A stretch of 64,000 nt of DNA from positions 19,874,625-19,938,624 of the forward strand of contig NC_051449.1 in NCBI RefSeq assembly GCF_001649575.2, written 5' to 3'. Each line of letters starts with the position of its first letter. The stretch's first letter is position 1. Origin of the DNA: Kryptolebias marmoratus. Taxonomy: Eukaryota > Chordata > Actinopteri > Cyprinodontiformes > Rivulidae. Below, in pieces: positions 1-10,570 of this stretch. Below the pieces are notes generated by a model. That model was not told the origin of the DNA, made no database searches, and saw only the letters and a program-made list of their open reading frames with translations. Made by a program: the position numbers and the translations under genes.

Positions 1-1631
1 TACTTTTCATGTTCATACTTTTCAGTTGGCCAACATTTCTATAAATCCTTTGTTTTTATTGGTCTTCAGTAATATTCTAATTTTCTGATATGAGATTTTC
101 ATTTGTTGTCATTTGTAATCATCAAAATTAAACGAAATAAACATTTGAAATATATGAGATTGTATGTAATGTATGAATATAATATACAAGTTTTACTTTT
201 TAAATGGAATTACTGAAATCAATCTAGTTTTTCGTGATATTCTAATTTTATGACCAGCACCTGTACATCAACAATAAATAAAACAGCAAAAAACAGTGCT
301 GTCTATGTTACTCACCCTTTTTTAACGTGTAGCAGCAACCCAACCTCACTGTATTCACCATTTTGGATGGAGCTGTTTACATGCTGGAGAGACTGCTGTC
401 TGCTGGTGTCAGCACCAACTAGTGGCCTGGCATGGAAACTGCAGCAAGTTCAAGGCGCACAGCAGCACCGTGTAAACATGGGGTCATGTTGTGGATTTGC
501 TTGAGGCTGGGTGGTTGTGTTGTGTAACTGTGGGGCATACAGATGTGACATCGGCCAGATGTTTGAATCAATTCATTCATGAGGGCACCCACACATGTCG
601 TGACAGTTCTAATAGCCAAAGACGGACCACACCAAGGGAGAATCATGATATTATGCGCCAAACATTACAAAACCCCATGACATCTGCACCTCCCATGCAG
701 ACACAAGTACTGGAGTCTTTACAACACCGCATGTCATCCAGCACCGTGTCTGGATGACATCGGGCAGACTATGGGTTCATTGTTTCATGCATTGACTGCA
801 CCCTACCCACTGGGCCAAGCCGCCTAAACTGTAATCATTGCAATGCAGTCACACGACCTTTCAACATGTTCAGTTTCATTTCATTTCCACCTCTGTGTCT
901 CGGTGTTTAATGATTTTTGTCAGTGAGTGAAGACACTTGGTTCAACGTCTTCCCCATGAGACACCCACAGAACTGGCTGCCCACATGTTGTCAAAGAGAT
1001 CAGGATTTCAGGAAACCAGATCACCTTCCGTGATGCAGTGTTGACACTCACATGTAGAAGGCATGTGCACGGACTATCACAGACACACCAACACACTTTG
1101 AGAACACACACTTACACACTTACACAGACAAATAACTTCTCACTTTGGCCCAAGTTTTCTGCTTCCAACACATGAATTTCAATGGTTAACGTTTACTTGT
1201 TGCCTTAAATATCCAGTAATGTTTTTACTTTACCTGTTGATGGTCATACAGTTATGGCTGATGAGTATGATGCAGTTTGGGTTGGCCTAATCTGAAAGTC
1301 AGTAAGTTCTGTGGCTCTTTAAACAAATAAATTCATGATTTAAATCAATAGAAGTATGATCAGATGCTGCCTCTTCGAAGCTTTGAACAGTCAGGTCCCC
1401 TGCTGTTCAGACAGGAACAAAAAGCAGAAATAATGTCATCTTGGTCAACCAGACCATCAGCATACGTATCAACATATATGTGTGTGTACATACTGGATGA
1501 TGTGGTTCTTATTATCATAATTTTATCAGTTTCAAATTTAACTTGATGACAAGGTTTTATAAAAAATAAAGCTGCAGACCTCACGAGTTAATATCGTTGC
1601 ACTCCCTGATCATTTGTTTCTCCCTCTGCAG
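1..1631. other. Probable last intron of the plus-strand gene that ends at 1725
   Basis: No exon with convincing protein similarity was found on either strand. The only ORFs are short and low-complexity. The stretch ends in a good 3' splice site: a pyrimidine-rich run from about 1612 and CAG at 1629-1631. I infer that it is intronic to the gene whose last exon follows. Confidence 0.4.
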
Positions 1632-1725
1632 GGAACAAACAAACAAGCGTCAAGTCAAAGAGGCTGTGAAGGAGTTTTCTCTGCTCTGCCGAGGCCTGCA
1701 GGGGTCCGGATACTCCGAGTTCTAG
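1632..1725 (+). CDS. Terminal coding exon of an unidentified plus-strand gene
   Basis: After the acceptor CAG at 1629-1631, the frame starting at 1633 encodes 30 residues: E-Q-T-N-K-R-Q-V, then KEAVKEFSLLCRGLQGSGY, then S-E-F, then TAG at 1723-1725. The composition (charged helix, then a short polar tail) looks like a real C-terminus, and the acceptor is strong. Another frame is also open across the exon but gives an Arg/Val-rich sequence that looks non-coding. I do not recognise the family. Human FZR1 neighbours such as DOHH and MFSD12 do not have this C-terminus as far as I can recall. The gene converges with fzr1 and its other exons must lie left of the window or in the unresolved stretch 1-1631. 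Confidence 0.5.
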
Positions 1726-2575
1726 TCCGAGCGAACGCAGCGAGTCTTCAGCAGGTTACAGGGTTCTTACAGTTTCTGTTGTCAAAGTCCAGCTTTTTAC
1801 AACCCCACATGCGAGCATTCTTCTCAGTTTTTTTTTGCTGACCTTTGACACCAAAAAGTGTGTAAATTTACTGTTTGTACAGTGGTGCAGTTCTGTATGT
1901 TTATGTAAAATTACTGCTTATTTTTCCACTCAGTGGAATTTCATTTCATTCTTTATTGGCTCTACAATGCATCTGGATCTTTTATTCTGCAGTTTTAATA
2001 TTTGAGAAAATGTGTTTTTGCCCAAACTATTTTTATCAGAATTATACGAATTCCTAAAAATGTAAATCTGACTTTTTAAATGTATTTATTTTTTAAAGTT
2101 CTGACACAAGCTGCACATGCTTGTATTCTAAAGGATTCACGTCACAGCATGTTCCCACAGTAGTTACTATGTTTATCCTTTATATACAGCACAGGTAAAA
2201 AAAAAACAAAAAAAAACTACCCTGCCTTTTTGAACAACTTGTATAAATTTGGATTTTTCGTTTATAGAAAATGTAATAATGACATTATTCTACACGGTTT
2301 CCTCTTTTCTTCATAATTATCCAGACCTGGTAAATATTAAAACTGGATTCCATACTTTCCGCAGACTGTGTAGGAACCCCGGGATTAAATGTCCAGAACA
2401 ATCTGGATCTGTCTGAGCGGGTCAGGCTCGGTGCCGAACGGGATGGATCACTGAAGATGAGACGCTGGAAACTCCCAACGCTCGGACTGAACCAAGTCAG
2501 GGGAAAAAAGAAGAAGAAAAAACACACTGAGCGAACAACTTAAAAGTCATCTGGGTCTCTGTCCAACATGTTTTT

Positions 2576-2620
2576 AATAAAATGTTTTATAGTCAGTCTA
2601 AAAATCAAGAAAACAATAAA
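2576..2620 (+). terminator. Candidate polyadenylation signals of the plus-strand gene
   Basis: Plus-strand AATAAA occurs at 2576-2581 and 2615-2620, roughly 850 bases after the stop at 1725. No earlier plus-strand AATAAA was noticed after that stop. If used, the 3' UTR would run close to, or overlap, that of the convergent fzr1. Confidence 0.35.
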
Positions 2621-2947
2621 AGTGTCACAGTGCCTTGAATGTACATTAAGTGAAAAAACGCCAATGAACAAATCTTTTGTTGCAGATGAACGAGCACCTG
2701 TTCTCCGATTGGGTTTTTCTGTCCTGCTGCACACGGAAATAAATCATACGCACACGTCATTTAAATATAAAACACCCACCGCCTCTAACATCGTCTTAAA
2801 AAGGAGCCCGTCTTTAAAAAAGTCACGTCATTACTTTATATATAGCTCCGAGTTCTTTGACTCGTAATAAATCGACTGAATCACAGAAAAGAGAACAAGA
2901 CCAATGTTTGAAGTTTGAAGTTTTGTGACTTGTTTTTTTGGGTTTTT

Positions 2948-2953
2948 TTTATT
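2948..2953 (-). terminator. Candidate fzr1 polyadenylation signal
   Basis: TTTATT on the plus strand is AATAAA on the minus strand, about 165 bases beyond the fzr1 stop. A second minus-strand AATAAA lies at 2085-2090 and would give a longer 3' UTR overlapping the convergent gene. The choice cannot be made from sequence alone. Confidence 0.4.
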
Positions 2954-3117
2954 AGTGACATCTGTGTGAAGGATGGCAGTTGTTGTCATGAGAAGTTACA
3001 GCTCCACCCTCTGGTCTCTGATGGGGGAAGGCGGGGAGGGGGTCTGCAGATGAGACCGGCTGGTTCAGACCCAACCCGCCGTGTTCCTCCTGGAGCTGTC
3101 CCGACCCCGGCTGCTCA

Positions 3118-3159
3118 CTACCGGATTCTTGTGAAGAGGTTGAGAACTGATTTTGATTC
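3118..3159 (-). CDS. fzr1: fzr1 coding exon 13 (C-terminal, stop)
   Basis: Residues 475-487, ESKSVLNLFTRIR then TAG at 3118-3120. The acceptor CAG is at 3160-3162, phase 0. It carries the conserved IR tail. Mammals have ESVSVLNLF here, so K replaces V at the third position. Confidence 0.95.
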   Translation of the reverse strand, partial: ESKSVLNLFTRIR

Positions 3160-6100
3160 CTGGCAGCAGAGACGAAAATATCTTTTACATGACAACAAGC
3201 TACAGGTTGGAAAGGATTTTAAATATTTACCATAAAGCATTTATTGTTTCAAGGGTTTACTGCTAAAGACTTGGAATATGAACACACTTCAGAGGATGTA
3301 TTAATAGGACAGCTCAACCACTGTGAAGTTGGTTTCTGTGTAAAAGTAACAGTTATTATCTTACCTGTTGTAGATAACTCTTTGAAGGACCTCAGTTTGG
3401 AAAAATAGCATTTTCATCCAACGAGAAGCTAACAGATACTCTAAACATGGTCAAACTGGATTGTTGCCGTCTTAAAACAATTTCAGATTCAAAAATTTTA
3501 AACTCGTTCATGCAAACGCCATTTTATAAACCTTTAGATCGCTGACAATTTCTCATTACAAGTTATTTTTGTTGAATTCTGTGGTTATCTGAAAGTGTAA
3601 ATAGCAACAGATAAAACCCTTCCAGCAGGAATAATGTAATATTTCTGTTGAAATAATGTCTTTTCAAACTGAGAGCAAAGTTAAAGTTTATATAATTGTG
3701 TTTGCATGAACTGCTATGAAAGACTGGAGCCGTTTTAACCCACTTTGTTCTGGGCTCATCAGTCCACTCGGACTTGAACTCTATTTCTCCAAATTGGGCT
3801 CATTTACAGAGTTATATACAACAGATAATATAATAAACAACGTAATTTTTTGCGGCCTTGCGTGTATTCAGGGAACGCAGCGCAGCGACCGACCAGCTTA
3901 CCATACCTTTGTGCAGCGCGTCTTACTGAAGACGCTCCAGAAACGTAGCGTCTCGTCTCCCGCTCCTGTGACGATGGCCTCTCCGTCTGGAGACACAGCC
4001 TGAGGAAAGAGCGGGATTTATCAGTCAAAGAAAACTAGGGGCAGCATATCGTCAGCCTCTTTGCCTTTCACACTTTCACACACACGAAACAAAAGTGACG
4101 CTTGATCCGTTTCCACTCAGGGTGTGTGACGGGGAGGACTGAGTTACAGCCATTTGGTGTTTGCTAAAGTTAATTAGCTGTGGCGGCCATCTTTAATTGG
4201 GTTAACTCCAAATGCTAATCAGTTGCAGATGTCCAGCCAGGGGTTATGTTCTAAAAGATTCACTAAAATCCACCCATTGGTTCATGAGATACGTCTCTAT
4301 CAGACAAATAATCCCACACAGTTAATTACATGATCGCCCACAGCCAGGAAATAAGACAATAATTCTTCACCTCTACAATTAGTTTATAACCTCTGAGCTC
4401 AACAAGCCCACACAGCTGTCTAATGTCTTCTTTCCGATTGGTTCAAAGCAGAACATTTTTCTAAAATGCAACCCAAATTTAAATGTATAATTTGTTGCTT
4501 TTCTTTTGTAAACACATATGAGGAGAATAATTTCCAATGACTCCAGCTTATTTAGAGAATAAAAGTTGATGTTGGTAACATCCTGTGCCCCTCTTCCTTT
4601 TGTTTTTACTTCTCTGTCTTTTTTAAGCGCGTTGGAGGACGATCAGTTTCGTTTTGCTCACTCGTTCACATCAACAAAGAAACGTGGGGAACGCACCAGA
4701 TACAGGACTCTGTAGGAGTGACCCGTCAGCTTGGCCACCTGTGTTAACGACGGATACTTCCACACCAGAATCTGGTTCTGAGAGTAGCCATGGGTGCTCA
4801 CCTGGACACAAACAAAAGGATATACCTTTTAGCTTCGCGCGACACATTTTAAAGATCTCAAAAGCCAGATGCAGAAATTGCTGAAAGGACTGCAAACATT
4901 ATTCATTTGTGATTTTAAACTGAACAGTTTAACATAATAGTACTGAAATATTTAAATCACAACATGCTACGTAACAGTAACGTGACAGATTTTAAACATT
5001 TTAGCCTCTTTAAAGCTAAATCTCTACATTTATCCCAAACAGACATAATCACTCTAAATCATTAAGGTTTGAACACTTTTTAATGCCAGTTTTATTATTA
5101 TAATATTCTTTAAAAAACTGCCTGTTAAGGAGTTGTGAGCTAATAATTAGAAAACCCAATCAGCACAGGTTCATCCTGAAATATGTTCAGCTATTTAAAA
5201 GAAAAAATATATATATATATTGACAAAATTCTGGTCATGAGAAAGTTTTGCTTCCTGCTCTGTTTTGCTATAAACTGTATTTTATTCTCATCCATCAGTT
5301 TTTGTGCTGTTGTTTTCCTTTTGTCGCCTGTGAACACATGAACTTCTGTGAAACATAGAAGTTCAGGTTGAATTTCAGTCAAAAGCTAATGATACGGACT
5401 AAACACTGAAAGCACCAAATAAAGATTCCCTGAAAGGAAAGTGGATTTATAAGAAGGAATATTTTGGGGAAAAAAAGGCAGAGTTGTCGACATACAAATA
5501 CAAAACAGGGAACTGAAAACCTTGACTAAATTCTGCTTTAATTGTTGTTGCTGGTTATGTAACATGTTGTGGTTGTTGAAATGTAAGAAGATTTTTGGAT
5601 CAAAAATGAGAAAGAAAATAACTAAATCAGTGAAGTAGTTTCAGTGCTTGCGGCCGTCTCCTCACCAGCTCGTTGGCGTGTTTGGACCAGGCCAGGTTGC
5701 AGACCTGAGAGCCGGTGTCGGTGCTCTGCAGCGCCTGACCCGTCAGGGTGTTCCAGAACCGCAGGCAGCGGTCGGCGGTGCCGCCGCCCGACGCCAGCAG
5801 CCCGTGTTGGTGAGGGGACCAGGCAATGGCCTTCACTGCTGCCAGGTGGTCACTGTACTGCTGCACGGGCACCAGGCTGGAGCTGTTCCACACCAACAAC
5901 TGCACACAAGGACAGAAGACCACACAGAGGACGTCTGGTGTCAAAAAAAAAAACACTTTGCTTTGGGGTTAGTTGCCTCACCTTGTTGTCGTTGCCCCCA
6001 GAAGCAAGGTGCTGGTGGTCCGGAGACCATTTGAGACCACACACTTCCTGCCTGTGACCTTGGAGCCTCCTCTCAGCAGAGGGGGGTGTTCTGACGTCCC

Positions 6101-9100
6101 GCTGCAGGATCACTCTGTCCCGGCTCCCAGATGACAGCTGCTCCCCATTCCACGCCAGGGCACCTGGGCCAGAAAACACACAGCGAGAGGGGTTTTACAT
6201 TTCACTACCGCTACCAGAAAAAGGAAAAAAAAAAACACCGAAAAGTGAAAGCGAACAATGTTGTTTTTTACCCATATCCGTGAGTGTGTAACCAAAAAAG
6301 TTTATCATGAATCAGGGAGTAGATTTTAGAACTGATAAACCCGATTCAAGATGGCTGTCAGGGATAAGTGACTTAACTCAAGTCAATTTTACAACTATTG
6401 AGCTAAAATTAGGTGTGATGGTAGCTGAGACTCATTCACAATACACACTTTCAGCTACAACTCCAGTTCTTTATTTGGTACACAGCAGACAGTAACAAAG
6501 GAAGACTTGTTGCTTGGTTTGCTCGCTCACTTTAAGAGGACGGCTGTCAAAGATGTTTGCTGCTCCGAAATAAAGCAGCAGATGAGGAGAGCGACAGATG
6601 AGCCTCATATTCCGTATTTTCACGACTATAAGGCGCACTTAAAAGCCTTCAATTTTCTCAAAAATCGACAGTGCGCCTATAATCCAGAGCATCTTATATA
6701 TGTAAGAAGTCGTAATGTTTTAGTACGACTTTGGTTAAACTACAAAGCTGCACCGCTTGCAGCATTAAGGCTCAGTTATAGTCTCGAAGGGACTTGACGC
6801 TTACGTCTGTGCAGTATTCTCCGAAAAGACGGGGCTGTTTTGTTTCACTTAATGCGCCTTATAGTGCGGTGTGCCTTATATATGACAAAAGTTCAAAAAT
6901 AGACCATTCATTGACAGTGCGTCTTATAATTTAGTGCGCCCTTTAGTGCGGAAAATACAGTATGTAAAGAAGAGTAACTCTGAAATGTATAATACTATAT
7001 AAGAATACTTTACTCCAGCTACAGAAGACTGACCTACTCGAGCCGAGTGTCCCTCCAGGCAGGTCAGCTTCCTGCCTCCTGCTGCATCCCAGATCTGAAC
7101 GTAGCCCTTGTGGGTTCCAACGGCGACGAGACTTCCCTGTTAAATCCAGAACAACGTAACGGTTACTCTCCCTACAGCTTGTTCAGTCGTATAATTTTTT
7201 AATTAACAGGAAGTTGATTCATCTCCTGGCAACATTACCCTCTCGTTCCAACAGACAGATGTAACGGAGTCTCCGTCCACTGACAGATCACATAATCTCG
7301 TCACCTGGGACAGAGTAGAGAGTAAACACGGCGTCAGGAAACCAAACGTGACACGGCACAGTAACGCTCGGCCTGCGTCTGACCTGGCTGGTGCAGGCGC
7401 TCCACAGGTACACGCAGGCTCCCAGGCCGACGCTCAGCAGGTTCCCCGCCGACCAGTCCACCAGGTTGAGGTAGAAATCATCCTGCAGCTCCGGGGCGTC
7501 CAGCACTTTGAAGGGGATCTTGGAGATCTTCCGTGCTGGTTTGCGGGGCGAGCGGAGCAGCTTGTGACTACGGGACAATGGATAGAGAAGTTAAAAAAAC
7601 AACCAGAGTGAGCTAAATGAGCCAAGCAGTGAGCTGTGCTCATCTAGAGGGACATTTCGTACCTCTTGTTGCTGAGTGGAGAGAGAGAGTACGGGGAGAC
7701 TTCGTTATCGCTATCAAAAGGCACTCTCTTAGTGTGGACAGTGTACTGCAGAAAACAAACATGTAGGAGAGAAACTCTTAGCTCAAACTGAACAGAAGAC
7801 ATTTTCTTGGTTAATTAAAAACATATAATCTCAGCTATGTTTATATTTGTATAACTACATATCCTACACGTGTAATGTCAGCTTTAGTGGACTTCAAGGA
7901 CAGCTGGATGAGTATTTTTGTCATATTTTGTACCCTAAAAAGGCCATGAGAGTCCTGAGCGAGGACGGCATGCCGCCGGTCGTCTGAGTGCGGGTCCCCC
8001 CCCGGCTCGATCCCGGCTCCCAGCAGCTCGTTCCTCAGCAGGGCAGCGTACGCCACGGCATCTGGAGACAGAGACCCGGCATCAGAACTGCAGCCGACCG
8101 ACCAGAATCACAGCAAGACAAGGAGGAGTGACCTCTGACCTTTGCTGGAGTCTGAACTGGCATCTTTCGCTTTGTGGTTCTGAGCGGGGGAGCGACAGTT
8201 TTCCTGTAGAGAGAGAAGAAGATGAGAGGTTTTGAGCTTCCTAATTCTAGGATTCTTTTTCTATTTTTTAACACATTAGGTAATGGGAGTCTGGAATGTT
8301 TAACCAGTTTTATTTTTTCCAAACTTATCCAGACCTGGAAATTACTCAAATCAAATTCTGCACTTTTCCAGAGCAATAAGACTGTGAAGAAAATCTTTTT
8401 ATTAAGACCTGGACCCCCCCAAAAAAAGTGGCAAAAAAATACAACAAGTCTGGGGGGGTTAAAATTCCATTTAACCCTAACCCTACATTTAATACTACCT
8501 GCAATCATACATTTTATAAAAATCTTTCTCAAATTTAAACATGCAAGAATCCTGTATGACTCTTGACATTCTTGTATGTATAGTTTGGATTTATGTCCCC
8601 TCTTGAGTGGTTTTCAGACTTTTAACCTTTTGATCTTTTTGATCAAAAGCCCCCCCCCCCACCTGTAGCTACAAATACCTGGCGCTGCTATAATCCATAA
8701 AAATATAAAGAAAAACATGTTATGCTTTATCCAGCTCCATAGTTTCAGCTAAGCTGTTTGATTGTTGTTATGTTGATTTCTCTCCTCTGTGCTCAGAGCT
8801 GAAAAAGCAAATTAACAAAGAAGTTATTAAAATGAGCCAAACTTGCCAAGCTTGTAGAAACTCGTTCAGTTTGAAATGATTAAAACTAACTCCGGGTTAG
8901 GAATCTGAACTTCTGAAATCCCATCATTATACCTGTGAGGCAACTGATGAAATCAGACTACAATTTTAATTCAATTATACTTGGTCTCCAACTGCAAGGA
9001 GCCGATCTACGGTGATTTGATTAGCGAGATGATGGTGATTAATGTTCTGCGAGCTGGTGAGCTGAACATCATTTAACAGGATCAATGCAAATCCAAGCAA

Positions 9101-9504
9101 GGGGAGCGCTGAAAGGATTAAAAGACTTCAGCCAGCTGAAGCACAGGCCTGTGAGACCCTCCCCGACTGTTGCTGAGGAAATTTCCCCCAGTACAGAGGA
9201 GATCAGCAAATCAAGTTGCTCACGTTGGCGTAGTGGAAGTTGATGCTCCAGTTGCTTCCAGCTCGGGTGGGAATAAAGCGATCCCCTGACTTCACACTGG
9301 CAGGGCTGCAGGCAGCGCCTAAACACTGAAAGAGCCCGGTTGGATTAAAGCACAGCAGCATCAGTAACATGGTGGCATGCTGCAATAAAGCCAGGACATG
9401 CTGCAGGCAGAGATCTGCTCTCTCACCTTGCTGAGGCGGCTCTCTGCAGGCAGGTTCTGGTGGTTGATCTGCCTCAGCAGCCGTCTCTCGTAGTCCTGGT
9501 CCAT
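3118..9504 (-). CDS. fzr1: fzr1, Fizzy-related protein (Cdh1), APC/C activator and substrate receptor, 13 coding exons
   Basis: Activates the anaphase-promoting complex in late mitosis and G1 and recruits D-box and KEN-box substrates through its WD40 propeller, in nucleus and cytoplasm. The joined exons give 487 residues (human about 493). Seen: N-terminus MDQDYERRLLRQI; C-box DRFIPTR at residues 41-47; SPYSLSP; KLLRSPRKP at 154-162; KISKIPFKVLDAPELQDDFY leading into the propeller from about residue 180; WD repeats to the end; C-terminal Ile-Arg tail (RIR-stop) that docks on APC/C TPR subunits. Every intron has GT-AG ends and compatible phases, so there is no sign of a pseudogene. The start is the conserved MDQDY methionine, with no in-frame ATG upstream in its exon. 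The segment between the N-terminal motif and the C-box is shorter than in mammals and lacks TLTPASSP, so this may be one of two teleost copies. Confidence 0.97.
3306..3833. repeat. Repeat family B copy (inverted-repeat element) in the last fzr1 intron
   Basis: The left end contains ttacctgttgtagataactc (3361 on) and the right end contains the reverse-complement counterpart tatatacaacagataa near 3830. Both flank a diverged middle shared with copies at 13.2, 30.7, 36.3, 39.5, 41.6 and 50.9 kb. This is probably a non-autonomous DNA transposon; no ORF is seen. Confidence 0.6.
3907..3999 (-). CDS. fzr1: fzr1 coding exon 12
   Basis: Residues 444-474, beginning AVSPDGEAIVTGAGDETLRF and ending SKTRCTK. 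Phase 0 at both ends; donor GTATGG. Last WD40 repeat. Confidence 0.95.
4141..4315 (-). repeat. Repeat family A copy in an fzr1 intron
   Basis: Reverse orientation of family A: gagttacagccatttggtg, then gcggccatctttaattggg, then a block ending in ggttcatgagatacg. It lies between coding exons 11 and 12. Confidence 0.6.
4697..4801 (-). CDS. fzr1: fzr1 coding exon 11
   Basis: Residues 409-443, VSTHGYSQNQILVWKYPSLT through SYRVLYL. Phase 0 at both ends; acceptor CAG at 4802-4804, donor GTGCGT. WD40 blade, almost identical to vertebrate Cdh1. Confidence 0.96.
5205..5221. repeat. Short (AT)n run
   Basis: About eight AT dinucleotides within an fzr1 intron. Confidence 0.7.
5666..5899 (-). CDS. fzr1: fzr1 coding exon 10 (WD40 repeats)
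   Basis: Residues 331-408, from LLVWNSSSLVPVQQYSDHLA to CNLAWSKHANEL. Phase 0 at both ends. It holds the conserved SGGGTADRCLRFWNTLTGQ blade and the HANEL turn. Large open frames on the opposite strand here are shadows of this exon. Confidence 0.97.
5982..6163 (-). CDS. fzr1: fzr1 coding exon 9 (WD40 repeats)
   Basis: Codon 270 is completed across the junction. It then encodes LSSGSRDRVILQRDVRTPP, LQGHRQEVCGLKWSPDHQH and LASGGNDNK (to residue 330). Acceptor CAG at 6164-6166, donor GTGAGG at 5981-5976. Confidence 0.97.
6325..6455 (+). repeat. Repeat family A copy, partial
   Basis: Contains gattcaagatggctgtcagg and gatggtagctgagactcatt, the two diagnostic blocks of family A, in plus orientation within an fzr1 intron. 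Confidence 0.55.
6611..6961. mobile_element. Inverted-repeat element with ccgtattttc ends
   Basis: Begins tccgtattttcacgactata and ends tagtgcggaaaatacagta, imperfect inverted complements rich in 'aggcgcac/gtgcgcct' blocks that recur inside. No ORF. This terminal motif is familiar from short non-autonomous DNA transposons of teleosts; I do not assign a superfamily. It lies in the intron between coding exons 8 and 9. Confidence 0.65.
7034..7136 (-). CDS. fzr1: fzr1 coding exon 8
   Basis: Residues 236-269 plus the first base of codon 270: GSLVAVGTHKGYVQIWDAAG, then GRKLTCLEGHSARV. The donor is GTCAGT, and G|GT is completed by the next exon. Confidence 0.96.
7239..7304 (-). CDS. fzr1: fzr1 coding exon 7
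   Basis: 22 codons, VTRLCDLSVDGDSVTSVCWN then ER, phase 0 at both ends. Mammals have SVGW where this has SVCW. Confidence 0.95.
7384..7567 (-). CDS. fzr1: fzr1 coding exon 6
   Basis: Residues 152-213: HKLLRSPRKPARKISKIPF, then KVLDAPELQDDFYLNLVDW, then the first propeller strand to CVYLWSACTSQ. The acceptor is TAG and the donor GTCAGA. One base completes the split serine codon. Confidence 0.96.
7663..7745 (-). CDS. fzr1: fzr1 coding exon 5
   Basis: 27 codons plus two bases: YTVHTKRVPFDSDNEVSPYS then LSPLSNK. It carries the conserved SPYSLSP block of the regulatory linker, including S-P candidate CDK sites. Confidence 0.94.
7934..8061 (-). CDS. fzr1: fzr1 coding exon 4
   Basis: Completes an Asp codon, then AVAYAALLRNELLGAGIE, a diverged GGDPHSDDRRHAVLAQD stretch and SHGLFR. 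Length 128 bases, phase 2 in and 0 out. Matches LAYSALLKNELLGAGIE of mammals. Confidence 0.95.
8140..8203 (-). CDS. fzr1: fzr1 coding exon 3
   Basis: 21 codons plus one base, ENCRSPAQNHKAKDASSDSS then K, matching ENEKSPSQNRKAKDA of mammals. Acceptor CAG at 8204-8206, donor GTCAGA. Confidence 0.94.
9224..9325 (-). CDS. fzr1: fzr1 coding exon 2 (C-box)
   Basis: 34 codons, phase 0 at both ends. It carries CLGAACSPASVKSGDRFIPT then RAGSNWSINFHYAN. DRFIPTR is the C-box that contacts the APC/C. The first 13 codons are unlike mammalian Cdh1. Other possible AG acceptors just downstream would break the frame, which fixes the exon start at 9325. Confidence 0.93.
9427..9504 (-). CDS. fzr1: fzr1 coding exon 1 (start)
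   Basis: 26 codons, MDQDYERRLLRQINHQNLPA then ESRLSK, donor GTGAGA. The first 13 residues match vertebrate Cdh1 exactly; the rest has diverged. Confidence 0.95.
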
Positions 9505-9612
9505 CTCCTCAGGACTACTAGCAGGCAGCAAGACCCCTCCGCTGCCCTCCCCGCCCCCCCCTTCACACCTCCGCTCCCTCCCGGTGAGGAAATCCGCACA
9601 GGTCCCCCATCT
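9505..9612 (-). other. fzr1: fzr1 5' UTR in the first coding exon, with a 15-codon uORF
   Basis: The exon appears to start at 9612 after TTTTCACAG. An upstream ATG at 9610-9608 opens MGDLCGFPHREGAEV with a TGA at 9565-9563. It is out of frame with the main start and ends before it, so it could lower translation. Confidence 0.6.
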
Positions 9613-9921
9613 CTGTGAAAAGCAAAACATCGACAGCGTTCACGTTTTGATTTTTTTTTTTTACCTGCATCTTCTCAGTGATTGGCTGACACAAGCTTGT
9701 TAGCGTCAGACACAAACTGCGGCTTTAAGTCTGCATGCTTCAAAACCAGGGTCCACTTGTTCTTATGTCATTCGCGTGAAAAGCTTGTGAGGTTAAAAAA
9801 AATGGCGAAACGCTACCTGGGAACGCCGAAACGTTGTCATAGCATCACGCTCGCGCACGTATTTCACAGCCTATTATTATCCAACTAACGCCAGCTGCTG
9901 AAACCCGCGAGCCCGTCTCAC

Positions 9922-10025
9922 CTGCGGACACGCACGGTCTCTCAGGTGACCACCAGGCCCGCTGTCATCCTCGGTTTAAGTGGAGACCACCGCGGCGGAG
10001 AGACTGTCGTCTGTGAAAACAGCGG
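9922..10025 (-). other. fzr1: Probable non-coding first exon of fzr1
   Basis: A consensus donor (CCGCAG|GTGAGA, exon end at 9922) follows a CpG-rich stretch on the minus strand. This would join the acceptor at 9612. The upstream limit is approximate. Confidence 0.5.
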
Positions 10026-10262
10026 CGGTCCGCCCAGATGCCAACGCGACTCGCTGGTGTTGTTTATGTTCCCGACAAAGATGGCGCCCGGGGAGACAGC
10101 TGTAGAATTCTTCGCTTTTGGTTGACTTCTGCTTCTGCTGCCTGTTCGTTTAGCAGCGCGCGGCGCAACAGCGCCACCCGCTGGTCACTCGTGTTCACTG
10201 CGACGCAGGCGCAGACGCTGCATGCACGTTGTCGGTTTGCCCGCAGGGTGGCGCTGTGGCAC
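10026..10262 (-). promoter_or_regulatory. GC-rich fzr1 promoter region with a YY1-like site
   Basis: CpG-dense compared with the AT-rich surroundings. aaagatggcgcc at 10077-10088 matches the YY1 core (AAGATGGCGSC), and acgcaggcgcag near 10203 resembles an NRF1 site. No TATA box. It may also fire to the right, but no gene is evident there. Confidence 0.5.
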
Positions 10263-10570
10263 CGCAAAATAAATAAATAAAATAATAATTAACGTGATCT
10301 AAGCTGTTTGAGAACTAAACAAAAACATTATTCAAGGAGTCTGTAATGTTTTGTTTTTTTTTTTTTACTTCAGGCTAACTTAAAACTGAGAATTATTCCG
10401 TTTATATGTACTCATAAAATCCACAAAATTACCACATTGCAACAATTTTTTACTTTTTTTAAATTAACAACGTTCCTTGAAAGAATGCCCGCTACGTTTC
10501 ATGCCAGAATAATACACAAAGATTATCTCATGTTGAGAAATGATGGAGTTATAAACATCTAAAAATCACA

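Noticed and set aside
5644..6057. Plus-strand ORFs of 128-137 codons
   Set aside because: They are antisense shadows of the GC-rich fzr1 exons 9 and 10, whose minus-strand product is clear.
8463..8485. Telomere-like ttaaccctaaccct
   Set aside because: Only two units inside an fzr1 intron; not an array.
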